Shown: positions 1-8,899 of the stretch, piece by piece
Numbering within the stretch: position 1 is the stretch's first letter
How the letters are laid out: every line of letters starts with the position of its first letter
NCBI GenBank assembly: GCA_028456385.1
Contig: JALNQF010000497.1
Coordinates: 1 to 26,000 of the forward strand
Length of the DNA stretch: 26,000 nucleotides
Direction of reading: 5' to 3'
Origin: Ophiosphaerella korrae
Lineage: Eukaryota > Ascomycota > Dothideomycetes > Pleosporales > Phaeosphaeriaceae
The notes under the pieces: model-generated
The model's database searches: none
Told to the model about the DNA's origin: nothing
Seen by the model: only the letters and a program-made list of their open reading frames with translations
Made by a program: the position numbers and the translations under genes

Positions 1-79
1 TAAGTTTGCTATATTAGTAAGTTATAAACTTACTAATATTAGTGCGAAAATAAGAGATATAAGGGATAACTCCCTTACA
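1..79 (-). repeat. Gypsy G LTR, partial (window edge)
   Basis: This is the terminal part of an LTR of the family bounding the element at 3482-12250. The run from the TTAGTAAGTT palindromic repeats through 'gcgaaaataagagatataag' to 'ctccctta' matches 3766-3823 and 12194-12250. It ends in CA at 78-79, where the other copies end in TA, which supports the reading that these LTRs ended in CA before RIP. The rest of the element, or of a solo LTR, lies left of the window. It is inserted in a copia gag fragment. The five bases after it (80-84, ctact) are the expected target duplication, and the same pentamer is the uninterrupted site at 14398-14402 in the paralogous copia. Confidence 0.85.
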
Positions 80-1756
80 CTACTAAAGTAATTAGAAAGA
101 GACTAGGTTATAAAAGATATCTAGGTATATAGCTACGTTATATAGAATTAGTTTACTTTCTATTAACTAGTTTTTTAGTATAAAGGTAAGAGATCTATAT
201 CTTTTTACTTCTATCTTTAACTTACCTACCTATATATAATTATTTAGTATTAGTAAGTAATAGTTATATATATAAGTTAGGTTATTTATAATATAGTAAG
301 TTAAACCTAAAACTAAGATAAAGGAATTCTAAAGAAGATAGGTATTTGTAAAAGGTCTAGGGCAGAGAGCTATTAAAGTACGCTTAGCGCTGTCGACAAG
401 CTCTACTAGGCTAAGTAACTAGCGTATACTAGCTCTATCGGCTAGTATATTCTACCGCATACAACTTAGTACAACCCTAAGCGAGTTCGAAGAACTTTAA
501 GCGATAATAACTAGTATATATATTGTATACTACTACAATAGCTTAACTAGCTATTAGCCTCTTTTTGTTAGGATTAGCTTAGTAGTATACTATCCTTATA
601 GTATTATAAGTATTTATTATAGTTTTAGTAATAAAAGTACTCTTAATACTTAATATTTACTAACTTTCTAGTTAATCCTCTTTATAGATTTTAGTAATCT
701 AAGGTAACTTAGCGTGTAGCTCTATATAAAGTTTTATCTAAGGCTTTAACTATCTTTATATTAGTCTTTACTATATTATATTAGACTTACGCTTATAGTT
801 AATTAGCTCTTTTAAAGTCTTACTTAGATTCTACTATTCTAGTACTTTATTAAAATTAATATAATAGTAATTACTAAGCTTATAAGATCTTTTATTAGTA
901 ATATATTATTTACTTATAGCTTTTTAACTTATAGTTTAGTTAACGTTAGTATTACTACTATATATATATTAATTATAAATTCTACCCTATTTATTAAGTA
1001 GTACGCTATCTATAAAAGAGGTATCTTTAGTATTAATCTAAGTAGTATTACTACTAGTAGCGTAAAGTAAAGTATTATTTACTATAAAGGTAGCTTTACA
1101 CCTCTCTATATATAGAGGATAGTATACTATTATATACTTATAGTAGTATTTATTATCTTTCTTTAGTTTATTCTAAGTAAAAGCTTTTTATTATCTTAAA
1201 AAGTTATAAACTATATAAGTACTCTATATTTAATAGCTACTAAAAAGTCTTAAGTAATTATATTAATTTATAGTAACTTTACTACTTAATATATTTTAGC
1301 TTTAGTAGTAGTAGAGTTATACTTAGCTATCTATATATCTTAATTTACTAGGCTTCTTATAAGCTTAAGTAATTTAAAGTATTTACTATATATATACTCT
1401 TACTTAATATACTTGTCTATACTAATAGTTTACTTTAGGTTTAATAGCTACTAAAAGAGTAATTAGTTTAGTAAGTAGTATGTACGTAGTAGATATAGTA
1501 AGACTAAGGTTTAAATAAACGTTATAATATACTAGAGGCTTAACTACTTTTTTTTGTACTTATATTAGTTACTATAGTATTACTTAGCTAATATTTTATA
1601 GTATTTAAGGTCTTCTTTAAAAGCTTTATAACTAGTAGCTAAGAGTTTAAACTACTACGTAGAAGTCTTAATACCTAATACTAGAGTATAGTTAGCTATT
1701 ACTAGAGCTCTAATTAGTTCTAGTCGCTAAATTAGCTAGGTAGAGGATTCTAGGTT
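80..1756 (-). pseudogene. Copia gag fragment A (RIP-degraded)
   Basis: This is the 5' part (leader and gag side) of a Ty1/copia element on the minus strand. Apart from the solo LTR at 347-600 it aligns base for base with 14403-15815 of the longer copia in this window, differing mainly by C/T and G/A changes. Read on the minus strand with TAG/TAA taken as former CAG/TGG/CAA, about 1220-1370 gives a gag-like helical region resembling UBN2-type copia gag. It has many stops and is non-functional. The downstream protease, integrase and RT part is absent because a gypsy G LTR interrupts it at 79/80. On the other side homology stops abruptly at 1756, where a copia LTR in the opposite orientation begins. 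Confidence 0.8.
347..600. mobile_element. 254-bp solo LTR with 5-bp target duplication
   Basis: This insertion is absent from the paralogous copia gag, where a single GTATT occurs at 14660-14664. Here GTATT occurs on both sides (342-346 and 601-605) and brackets a 254-bp block that begins TG and ends TA, with imperfect inverted ends (tgtaaaagg and ccttata). A 5-bp duplication and TG..(C)A ends fit an LTR retrotransposon solo LTR. No internal coding sequence is present. Its family is not otherwise represented in the window, so the orientation is unknown. It keeps more CpA and CpG than its surroundings, for example around 395-490, suggesting weaker RIP. A short non-autonomous element is a less likely alternative. 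Confidence 0.8.
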
Positions 1757-2306
1757 TGTTAGATAAGTTGCATAATTAGATACTCGATAGTATATATATA
1801 GAGAGGCGTAATAGATTCTAGGTGTACCTAGAATCTATTAATTAGCTCGCTTAAGCTAGTGCTGCGATCTAATTGGCTTGGCGCACAGGCGTAACAATCG
1901 CTAAGCCGCTAACCCTACTACAGCTAAAAGGATCGCAGCCTTAACCTTTACGAACAAAGGAATCGAACAAAGAATCTTATATACAAAGAGATAGACTACG
2001 TTAGTATAACTAATATAACAAAGAAACTAGCACCTTAATAGAAGGGGTGTTAAGGATCTAGCTCGCTACTGTCTCGAGAGACCTAGCTAAGACTGCTGTA
2101 TCGTAGATACATAAATAGAGCGCAGGGCTAGAGATAGAAAGAATAATAAATCTACTTAGTTTATACTTATTACTTTTAAGTTATAAGTAACTAACTAAAA
2201 AAGGGCTTTTCTAAAAGCCTTAGTATCCCTCTCTAATACAGCCCTTATATAGCTATTACAAAAAAGCCTTTTTATTAAATTGCTATAACCTCCTTTAAAT
2301 CTAACA
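1757..2306 (+). repeat. Complete copia LTR, plus orientation, weakly RIPped
   Basis: This 550-bp LTR begins TGTTAGATAAGTTGC and ends TTAAATCTAACA, so the outer 8 bp are inverted (TGTTAGAT / ATCTAACA). It is the reverse complement of the LTRs at 16212-16683 and 25641-26000 apart from a segment of roughly 130 bp near its start that replaces a shorter repeat-bearing segment. It keeps many CpA and TpG: 1861-1920 alone has three of each. A comparable LTR stretch at 16561-16620 has none. It therefore approximates the unmutated LTR best. No target duplication flanks it (aggtt on the left, aaagg on the right), so it looks like the product of a rearrangement rather than a clean solo-LTR insertion. Confidence 0.85.
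1809..1840. repeat. Perfect 15-bp-arm palindrome in the copia LTR
   Basis: Arms 1809-1823 (taatagattctaggt) and 1826-1840 are exact reverse complements separated by two bases (gt). The ten-base core gattctaggt also occurs just outside the LTR at 1746-1755. The palindrome lies in the segment that the other copia LTRs in the window lack. It could form a cruciform or act as a dyad binding site, but nothing here shows a function. Confidence 0.75.
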
Positions 2307-2427
2307 AAAGGTTAAGGCTATAATCCTATTAGCTATAGTAGGGTTAGTAGCTTAGCGACTATACATGTAATTGCGTATCTAATTACGTATTAAGTATCTA
2401 ATTATATAACTTATCTAATATACTACT
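2307..2427 (-). repeat. Copia 3' LTR, truncated
   Basis: Read on the minus strand from 2427, this starts TATTAGATAAGTT (TG to TA by RIP) and follows the 5' LTR of the same element (16683 downward) for about 120 bp. It then stops at 2307, where the oppositely oriented LTR begins. It contains the short repeats of 'gcgtatctaatt' type seen in the 5' LTR. It follows the copia RNase H gene and about 160 bp of 3' sequence, so it is the 3' LTR of the minus-strand copia. The remaining 350 bp or so are missing. Confidence 0.8.
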
Positions 2428-2499
2428 TTAGGTTAGTAACTTATTAGTAAACTAGATATTATAAGATAAGTATAAGATTATTAAGGTAGTTTTAGATTT

Positions 2500-3476
2500 T
2501 ATTAAGAAGTACTTTATATATTGTTTAGTATTCTATTACTTCTACTAGTCTAAGCTAATTTAAGAAGCTTTCTTATTTATTTGTTAGTAAGACTTTTATA
2601 AAGCTATCTACTATTATCTCTATTAATAGAGTATATTCTACTTTAATTTAGCTTATAGAGACCTCTTATCTTAGCTAATAATTATAGATATTAACGTGCT
2701 AAAGCTTAGTTTATAGCTTAGCTAGTTCTTTTATAATAAGCTAGATTGTTTAAGTATTATTATACTAGATAGTAACGTAATTTGTAGGGAGTTTAACGTA
2801 TAGTTTGTTAAGTACTTTTAATATAAATATAGCTTCTTTAGCTACTTACAATAAAGCTAGTAATTTAGCTTTAGTTATAGAAGTAGTAACTATATTTTAC
2901 TTGTTTACTCTCTATATAATAAGCCTATTAAAGAGTTTAATTGTATAGCTTTAAAAGCTTTTTTAATCTATAGTATTGTTAGTAAAAGAAGTATTACTAG
3001 TAACTTATAATAAGTTACTACTACCTAGCTAGAGTACTTTTAATCTTGTATAAGAGAGGTATATAAGTACTTAATTAGTAGCCTTGTAGTAAGTAGCGCT
3101 TAGGTTTATAAGAAATTAAGCTAGTTATAATATTACAAAAGCTATATCTAGCTAGGTAGTTATAGCTATAAATAGGAGTAAGCTAATTTTACGTTAATAT
3201 TTATTAATCTTAGATAGCGTTACCTAGCTAGTATAGGCCTTAAGTTTAGTAGTAGCTGTAGGTATATTATAATAGACGTGTAATTTATCTATAAGCTAAC
3301 TTATCTTGTTAATATACGCTGCCTATAGGAGTTAAATTATACGTTGCTTTCTATCCTAAATTACTTTAATACTAAGAAACTATTAGAGATCTATTCTTCT
3401 AGTAATAGTATACTTCTCTTTTAGAAGACTAGTTACTAACTATACTTCTTTAGTCTTCTACTTATTATATACAATA
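2500..3476 (-). pseudogene. Copia RT C-terminal part and RNase H
   Basis: This continues the copia pol from 12251 after the gypsy insertion. Reading on the minus strand with stops restored, the RT connection region resembles LLKEKYTITG and DLQWFLGIKV (about 3290-3430), followed by the YQRKI..LLF segment and a domain I read as SKQ..., E-A..LLAL (about 2850-2930). The RNase H C-terminus near 2600-2760 reads CDNTQTI...AKLQTKLRHVNIHNHWL, the standard copia RNase H ending. Joined to the part at 12251, the frame is continuous (DNIIIVYNK across the target site). Dozens of TAA/TAG codons interrupt it. About 2428-2585 is the last part of the frame and 3' untranslated sequence up to the LTR. Confidence 0.85.
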
Positions 3477-3481
3477 ATAAT
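3477..3481. repeat. Target site duplication of gypsy G, left copy
   Basis: ATAAT immediately precedes the left LTR (3482). The identical pentamer follows the right LTR (12251-12255). Five-base duplication is standard for Ty3/gypsy integration, and collapsing it restores the copia reading frame. Confidence 0.9.
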
Positions 3482-3823
3482 TGTAAGGTAGACTTTACGC
3501 AAGATAACTTAATAAGGCAGTTTTAACAATTAACTAAAAAGAGTAAATAGTAGATAAAGCTATCTAAGTAAGTACTAGGTATATATACCTAGTAGCTTAC
3601 TAAGCACTAACTAAAAGTAGAAAGGTAGTTAAATGTTAGTAAGTTGTAAACTTACTAATATATTAGTAAGTTCGCAATGTTAGTAAGTTTGCGATGTTAG
3701 TAAGTTATAAACTTACTAACATGTTAGTAAGTTTGTAATGTTAGTAAGTTTGCAATATTAGTAAGTTGTAAACTTACTAATATTAGTACGAAAATAAGAG
3801 ATATAAGGGATAACTCCTTTATA
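3482..3823 (-). repeat. Gypsy G 3' LTR (342 bp)
   Basis: On the + strand it begins TGTAAGGTAGAC and ends CTCCTTTATA. It matches 11970-12250 throughout, except that it carries about 60 bp more of the internal TTAGTAAGTT repeats (3635-3783). The TG at 3482-3483 survives here, while the other copy has TA. A short palindrome, 'ctaggtatatatacctag', lies about 3575-3592 in both LTRs. Confidence 0.9.
3635..3783. repeat. TTAGTAAGTT minisatellite in LTR G
   Basis: Alternating units: a 17-bp unit (gttagtaagtttgcaat) and a 27-bp self-complementary unit (gttagtaagttgtaaacttactaacat). Seven units occur here. The 5' LTR has four (12123-12211), and the left-edge LTR shows the last part. The 61-bp length difference between the two LTRs is accounted for by unit number. 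The palindromic units can form hairpins. Confidence 0.85.
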
Positions 3824-3840
3824 CGTCTCTCTCCTTTTAA
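3824..3840 (-). promoter_or_regulatory. Polypurine tract of gypsy G
   Basis: On the minus strand the bases directly upstream of the 3' LTR read 'aaaaggagagagacg', an almost pure purine run ending at the LTR boundary. This is where plus-strand DNA synthesis of an LTR retrotransposon is primed. Its position against the LTR supports the 3823/3824 boundary. Confidence 0.75.
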
Positions 3841-4477
3841 AGAGCAAATTCCTAGAGCTTAAAAAGGGCTCTAATTAACTAATAATACCTATTAGGTAGT
3901 AGTAGTAGTAGCTAGAGTTAAGGAGGTTAACTGTTTTTAGAGTTAAAATCGTTATTTATAGAGTATAGAGCTAAGGTTTTTACTAATTTTAGTGCGAAAT
4001 TAAGACGCGCGCAACTTCTATATATAAAACGTGTTAACTACAAACTCTTTTCTACTACCTCTACCTTGCGCTAATAAAATTAAACCTAAAAGTGTTTGTA
4101 TATAGTATAAGAGAAGGTAAAGTTAATACTACTAAGTAACTTAATAGCGCTAGATCTTTATATAGGTACTTACTATAGATATAGGCTTTGTAATAGGTAG
4201 GTTTATTAATATAGAGGACCTAGTAAGCCTAATATTTATAAGTATTAGAGGGTAAGCAGTGTAGAGTAGCCCTAGCTAGGAATTTAGTAGCTAGTTGTAA
4301 ATTCTACAATAGTAAACTAGACCTACGTGTAACTAGTTGTAAGGGAGCGTAGTAGTCGCAGCTATAGTAGTAGGGGTAGGCCCTAACCTAAAAAGAGTCT
4401 TACGCTTACTAGCTAAGGTAAACTATTCCTACTATTTTTACACTATAATTTATCTTTAGCTAGTAGTAAAGTTTTCT
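3841..4477 (-). other. Gypsy G 3' non-coding region
   Basis: About 640 bp between the polypurine tract and the tandem repeats. I see no legible protein on either strand. It holds a short GTA/GTAGTA microsatellite near 3898-3915 and a stretch at 3981-4004 (tactaattttagtgcgaaat...) that resembles the end of the LTR repeat block. Around 4005-4080 is a less mutated patch with CpG-rich 'gacgcgcgcaac' and a TATA-like 'ctatatataaaa'. Whether this is an old LTR remnant or another small insertion is not resolved. Confidence 0.5.
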
Positions 4478-4850
4478 AATTACGCCTTAGAGGGCCTTTT
4501 TACGCCTACTAATAGCTAGGGTACCTTACTAGGTTACGTCTTTATTAGGCTCTATTTTAGGTATATAGTTAGAGTTTTAGGCTTCTCTAGGTAGTTCTAG
4601 TAAAAGTTAAAGGTAGTAATTACGCCTTATAAAGGGCTTTTTTACGCCTATTAATAGTTTTAGGCTTATCTAGGTAGTTCTAGTAAGGGCTAAAGGTAGT
4701 ACTTACGCCTTAGAGGGGGCTTTTTTATACCTATTAGTAGGTTAGGATACTCTAATAAGTTACGTCTTTATTAGGGCTCTATTTTTTAGGTATATATAGA
4801 GTTAGTAGTTTAGCTTTCTCTAAGTAGTTCTAGTAAAAGTTAAAAGTAGC
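4478..4850. repeat. Three-unit tandem repeat, gypsy G 3' region
   Basis: Unit 1 is 4478-4617, unit 2 is 4618-4700 (about 57 bp deleted in the middle) and unit 3 is 4701-4850. Each starts with 'acgccttagagggc' or similar and ends with 'gtagttctagtaa...taaaggtagt'. The array lies just downstream of the chromodomain in the element's direction. Unit lengths (140, 83, 150) are not all related by multiples of three, so it is probably not a coding repeat. Confidence 0.75.
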
Positions 4851-4860
4851 TTTATATTTT

Positions 4861-7800
4861 ATAAATTCTTCTACTAGCTCCTATATAGGTTTATTATAGC
4901 TAGTCTAGTAGACTAAGTAGTACTATCCTATATATTTTCTACGCTCTTTAAAGCGTACGTCTAAGATAGCTTCTACTAGGTATTCTTTGTATACGCTACT
5001 AGTTTCTTTATTAGTAATAATAATAGGGATTAGCTATAGTAGGTCTTAATCTAGTAAGGGCTTCTAATTCCTAGGGCGTAAGAGTTTTAGAGAGAAGACT
5101 AAGAATACGCCTTTACTTAGTATCTCTTAGAGTAGTACTAGCTTATATACTCTACTATTATAGATAACTCTCTTAATAAGGTATAGGCCTACCTATTAGT
5201 AGTCTAATTTTAGGGTTAGCTAAGTAGTTCTCTAATTAGCTATACTAATATAGGCTTAGTTACTAACTTTATATACTAGTCTACTTTAGTAAGAGGTATT
5301 AGCTTAAGCTACTTACTCTTATTATACCTAGAGTATTTTTTCTTTAAAGTAGGCTACTAGGTTACTATAAGTATTAAGTAGCTTATTAGCTTGTATACGT
5401 TAGTTATATTAGGCTAGGTTTAGTTAATCTTTATTATTTTTGCTAGGGTGTATACTACTATAGAGGTAATACCCTAGATCTACAAGAAATAGAGTTATCC
5501 TAATAGATATATTAATAGTGTTATTTACTTAGAACTTAGCTACGTATAGCTAGGCTACCTAGTTATCTTACGCGTAGTTAACGTATTACCTTAAAAAGAT
5601 CTCTAGGGCTTAATTTACTTACTTAGTTTAGCTATTAGTTTCTAGGTAGTATATAGTTAAGAGCTTTTGCGTAATATAAAGGTATTTATATATATAGTAC
5701 TAAAATTAGCTAATAAAAGTTATCTCTTTATGAGATATAATATTTATTAAGACTCTATAAAGCTTAAAAATAGATATAAAATATTAGGTAGCTTTTTTAG
5801 GTTTTAGGGACTTATAAGGGAAGAAATAGCGTTTTTTTATAAAGTAGTAGTAAATTACAAAGATATATTTATAAATCTAGCTACTATTTTTACTAGTTAG
5901 TAAGGCTTAGATATAATCTACTAAGATATTAGTCTAGGGTACGTAAGGAATTAGTATAAGTTAGAGGTAACTAAGTTTACTATCTCGTAGGTTCTTTATA
6001 TAGTAGTAGATTAGGTATATATTATAAAATTACTTAATAGCTTAGAGTATCTTAAGCTAATAATAGTACTTATATATTAGATATAGTATACTATAGAGTC
6101 CTTTATAGCTTACTAACTAATAGTTATAGTATAAATTAAAGATTTAGTAGCGTAGATAAGTATTTAGGGGGATGTATAGACGCGTTTTATTAACCTAGAG
6201 GCGCTTTTCTTTCTCTAATCTAGTAGAGCTAATATTAGTACGTAAGAAGTAGTATCCTACTTTATAGAAGGCTTTTAATAGTTTTTATTATCTACTATCT
6301 ATAGTAGTAAATATAGCTTAGGCTACGTAGTCTTCTAAGTACGCTATATCTAGTAATTCTTCTATTAGGCGTAGGTCGACAATATATAGCAAGAGTTTTA
6401 GGTTTAGTTTTCTATTATAAAGTAGTAGAAAATCTTCTAGTAGGTTTACTAATTTTAGTTTTATTCCTATAATATAGTAAAGGTAAGTATATACTATAGT
6501 AGCTTATTCTAGTATAAATCTATCTAGCTTTTATAGGTCTACAAGGCTTAGAGTATAAATTACTATATTTAGTGTAGGTTTTACGCCTAAGGCTAGGACT
6601 TAAGGGCTTAAGATAATTTAGTTAGCTCTTAATACTTATAGATTAGAATTGTCTATAAAGTAGTCTTATAGTTAGTAGCTTAGGGCGTCTATAACCTTGT
6701 TTATGTTACTAGGTGCGTATTTAATATAGAAATTAAATTAGGATAGGAATAATAACTAGCGTACCTAGTAGTAATTAAGCTTTTTAGTTATTATAAAGGT
6801 TTCTAAATTATAGTAGTCTATTGTAACGTAGATCGTATATAGACTACTTATAAGCTCTAGTTCTTATTCTTTAAATACTTAGATTATAGCTATAAGCTCT
6901 AGGTTGTAGATATTATAATTATATTCTACTAGGGTGTGTTTTTTTAAGAAGAAGCTAACTAGCTATTAGATTCTATCTTAGTTTAGTTAGCTTATTACTC
7001 TACCTAAGGCCTACCTAGAGGCGTTAGTTTAGATATAGATTAGTTTTAAGGAGTTAAAGTAAAGTAAGACTACTCTTAGCTAGAAAGTAGCTTTTAGTTT
7101 ATTAAAGGCGTCTATATATTCTTAGGTAATTATAAAAGGCTTATACTAAGTCTTTTAAAAGAGTAGCCTATCTCTTTTAGTAAGTTTAGTAATAACTTTA
7201 GACTTAATTAACTTAGTAAGTAGTAAGGTAAGGCTTAAGTAATCCTTAATAAAGCGCTAGAAGAATCTAGTATAGCCTAGAAAAGCTAAGACTTCTTTAG
7301 TAGTCTTTAGTATTTCTTACTCTTAGATAGCTTTAACTTTAGAGGGATCTATTATAATTCTTTTATTAGAGATAATTATACCTAAAAACTTAACTAAAGT
7401 AGTATAAAGGCTAGATTTTTTAGAGTCTATATAGAAGCCTTACTCTTTTAGTTATATAAGTACTTTATAAATATACTAGATATAGTCTATTTTATTATTA
7501 GAGTATATTAAGACGTTGTCTATATATATAGTGTAGAAGTTATCTAAATATTCTAGTAGGGCTAAGTTAATAGCGCGCTAGAAGGTAGCTAGTACGTTAG
7601 TAAAGCTAAAAGGTACTACCTTATAAGTATATATACTAAAGTAGGTAATAAAAGTAGTTAGCTATTCTAAATTTAAAGTAATACGTAAGTAGTAAAAGGC
7701 GTATATTACGTTAAATTTAGAGAAAATCTTTACTTTATTTAGGTAGGCTAGTATTTCTCTAAAGAATAGAATAGAGTACTAGTCTTTAATAGTAGATTTG

Positions 7801-8760
7801 TTTAGCTTGTAGTAGTTTACGTAGACTTGTAAGCTACTATCTAGTTTAGCTACAATTAGTAAGTTATTTCTAGCTAAGGAGCTGTATTTACTAATAAAGC
7901 CCTTACTTTCTATTTCTTAGATATATTTTTAGATTACTTTATCTTATTTTCTAATAAAAAGGTAAAGTTTAGTGTCTAGGATTTTTGCGCTAGGTTTAAA
8001 GGTAATTTCTAGGTTATATAGCCTATAAGAGAGAAGTTCCTTAGTAGCTTTCTTATTAAAATAAAGTATTAGGTCTTAATATAGTTAGAGTAGTTCTATA
8101 GATAAGATATCCTTAAGCTCTACTATAGGTAGTAGTTTGTAAAATTACGCGTAATTTACTTCTCTAGCTACTTTATAGTAGTATACTAGTAGTAGTATTC
8201 TATCGAAACTAAGTACTATAAGCGTATATCTACTTCTTCTAGTAAAGGCCTTAATTATATAATAACTAATAGTTTAAATATCTATTAACAAGTTCTATTT
8301 ATACTTATTAGAGTACCTACTTAGAGGCCCTATAGAAGTAGATAATAGTTTAAGCGCTAGCTTCTTTAAGGCTATAGTAGAGTAATATCTAGGTACACTA
8401 TAGTATACTACTAAGGAGATTTTATTAGTTGTCTAGTAGTACTATTAGTAGTAAGTATTAGAGAATAATAATATTCTATAGTAGTAGTTAAGTTTAATAG
8501 TATAGGCCTTATACTATAAAAATCCTAGAATAAAGTTAAATTAGCCTACGTTTTTAATAATATAAGTAGAAGTCTATTTAATATATACGCCTACTTATAG
8601 TAGAACTTAACCTAATATATAATAGATTTAGATAAAGAACTATTATATCCTTTATAGATAATAAGTTAAGGTAGCTAAATAGTTTATAATTTTATAGTCT
8701 TCTAGGTAAATTTTTATTAAATAAAGTTTACGTTAGCTCTATTATTAGCTAGGGTTCTAG
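4861..8760 (-). pseudogene. Gypsy G pol: protease, RT, RNase H, integrase, chromodomain
   Basis: Encodes the enzymes of a Ty3/gypsy chromovirus, in order on the minus strand. A protease active-site region reads TLANNRANVNFI (8725-8755; family D-T/S-G-A). A later protease segment, NFILGF, lies near 8525. The RT palm has FQRAINLALLEYLDD followed by YIDNVLIYS at about 7500-7526, where the canonical motif is YIDD. RNase H lies about 6600-7200. The first integrase Asp is in VPWTNI..VDYI near 5880-5960. The chromodomain near 4861-5000 includes EAILDVR, YLVRWTGYNEPTWEP and V-E-E-F. RT, integrase and chromodomain share one phase. The protease motif at 8735 is one base out of phase with them, so an indel or frameshift lies between 8525 and 8735. 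Stops are pervasive. Confidence 0.9.
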
Positions 8761-8899
8761 CTATATAGGGTACTATAGGGTCTTTGCCTAAGAAGCTAGT
8801 AAATAAGAATTAGTTTAGCTTAGCTTCTATTAGATTAGTTAGTAGTTTCTTATACTAGACTATTTATATTCTATAAGTAAGTATATAGGATATAGCTAT

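Noticed and set aside
1809..1840. Rho-independent terminator
   Set aside because: The palindrome is AT-rich with no following T-run, and the context is a eukaryotic LTR.
3635..3783. CRISPR array or telomeric repeat
   Set aside because: Units are contiguous with no unique spacers, recur at the same place inside LTRs, and TTAGTAAGTT is not a telomeric motif. There are no cas-like genes.
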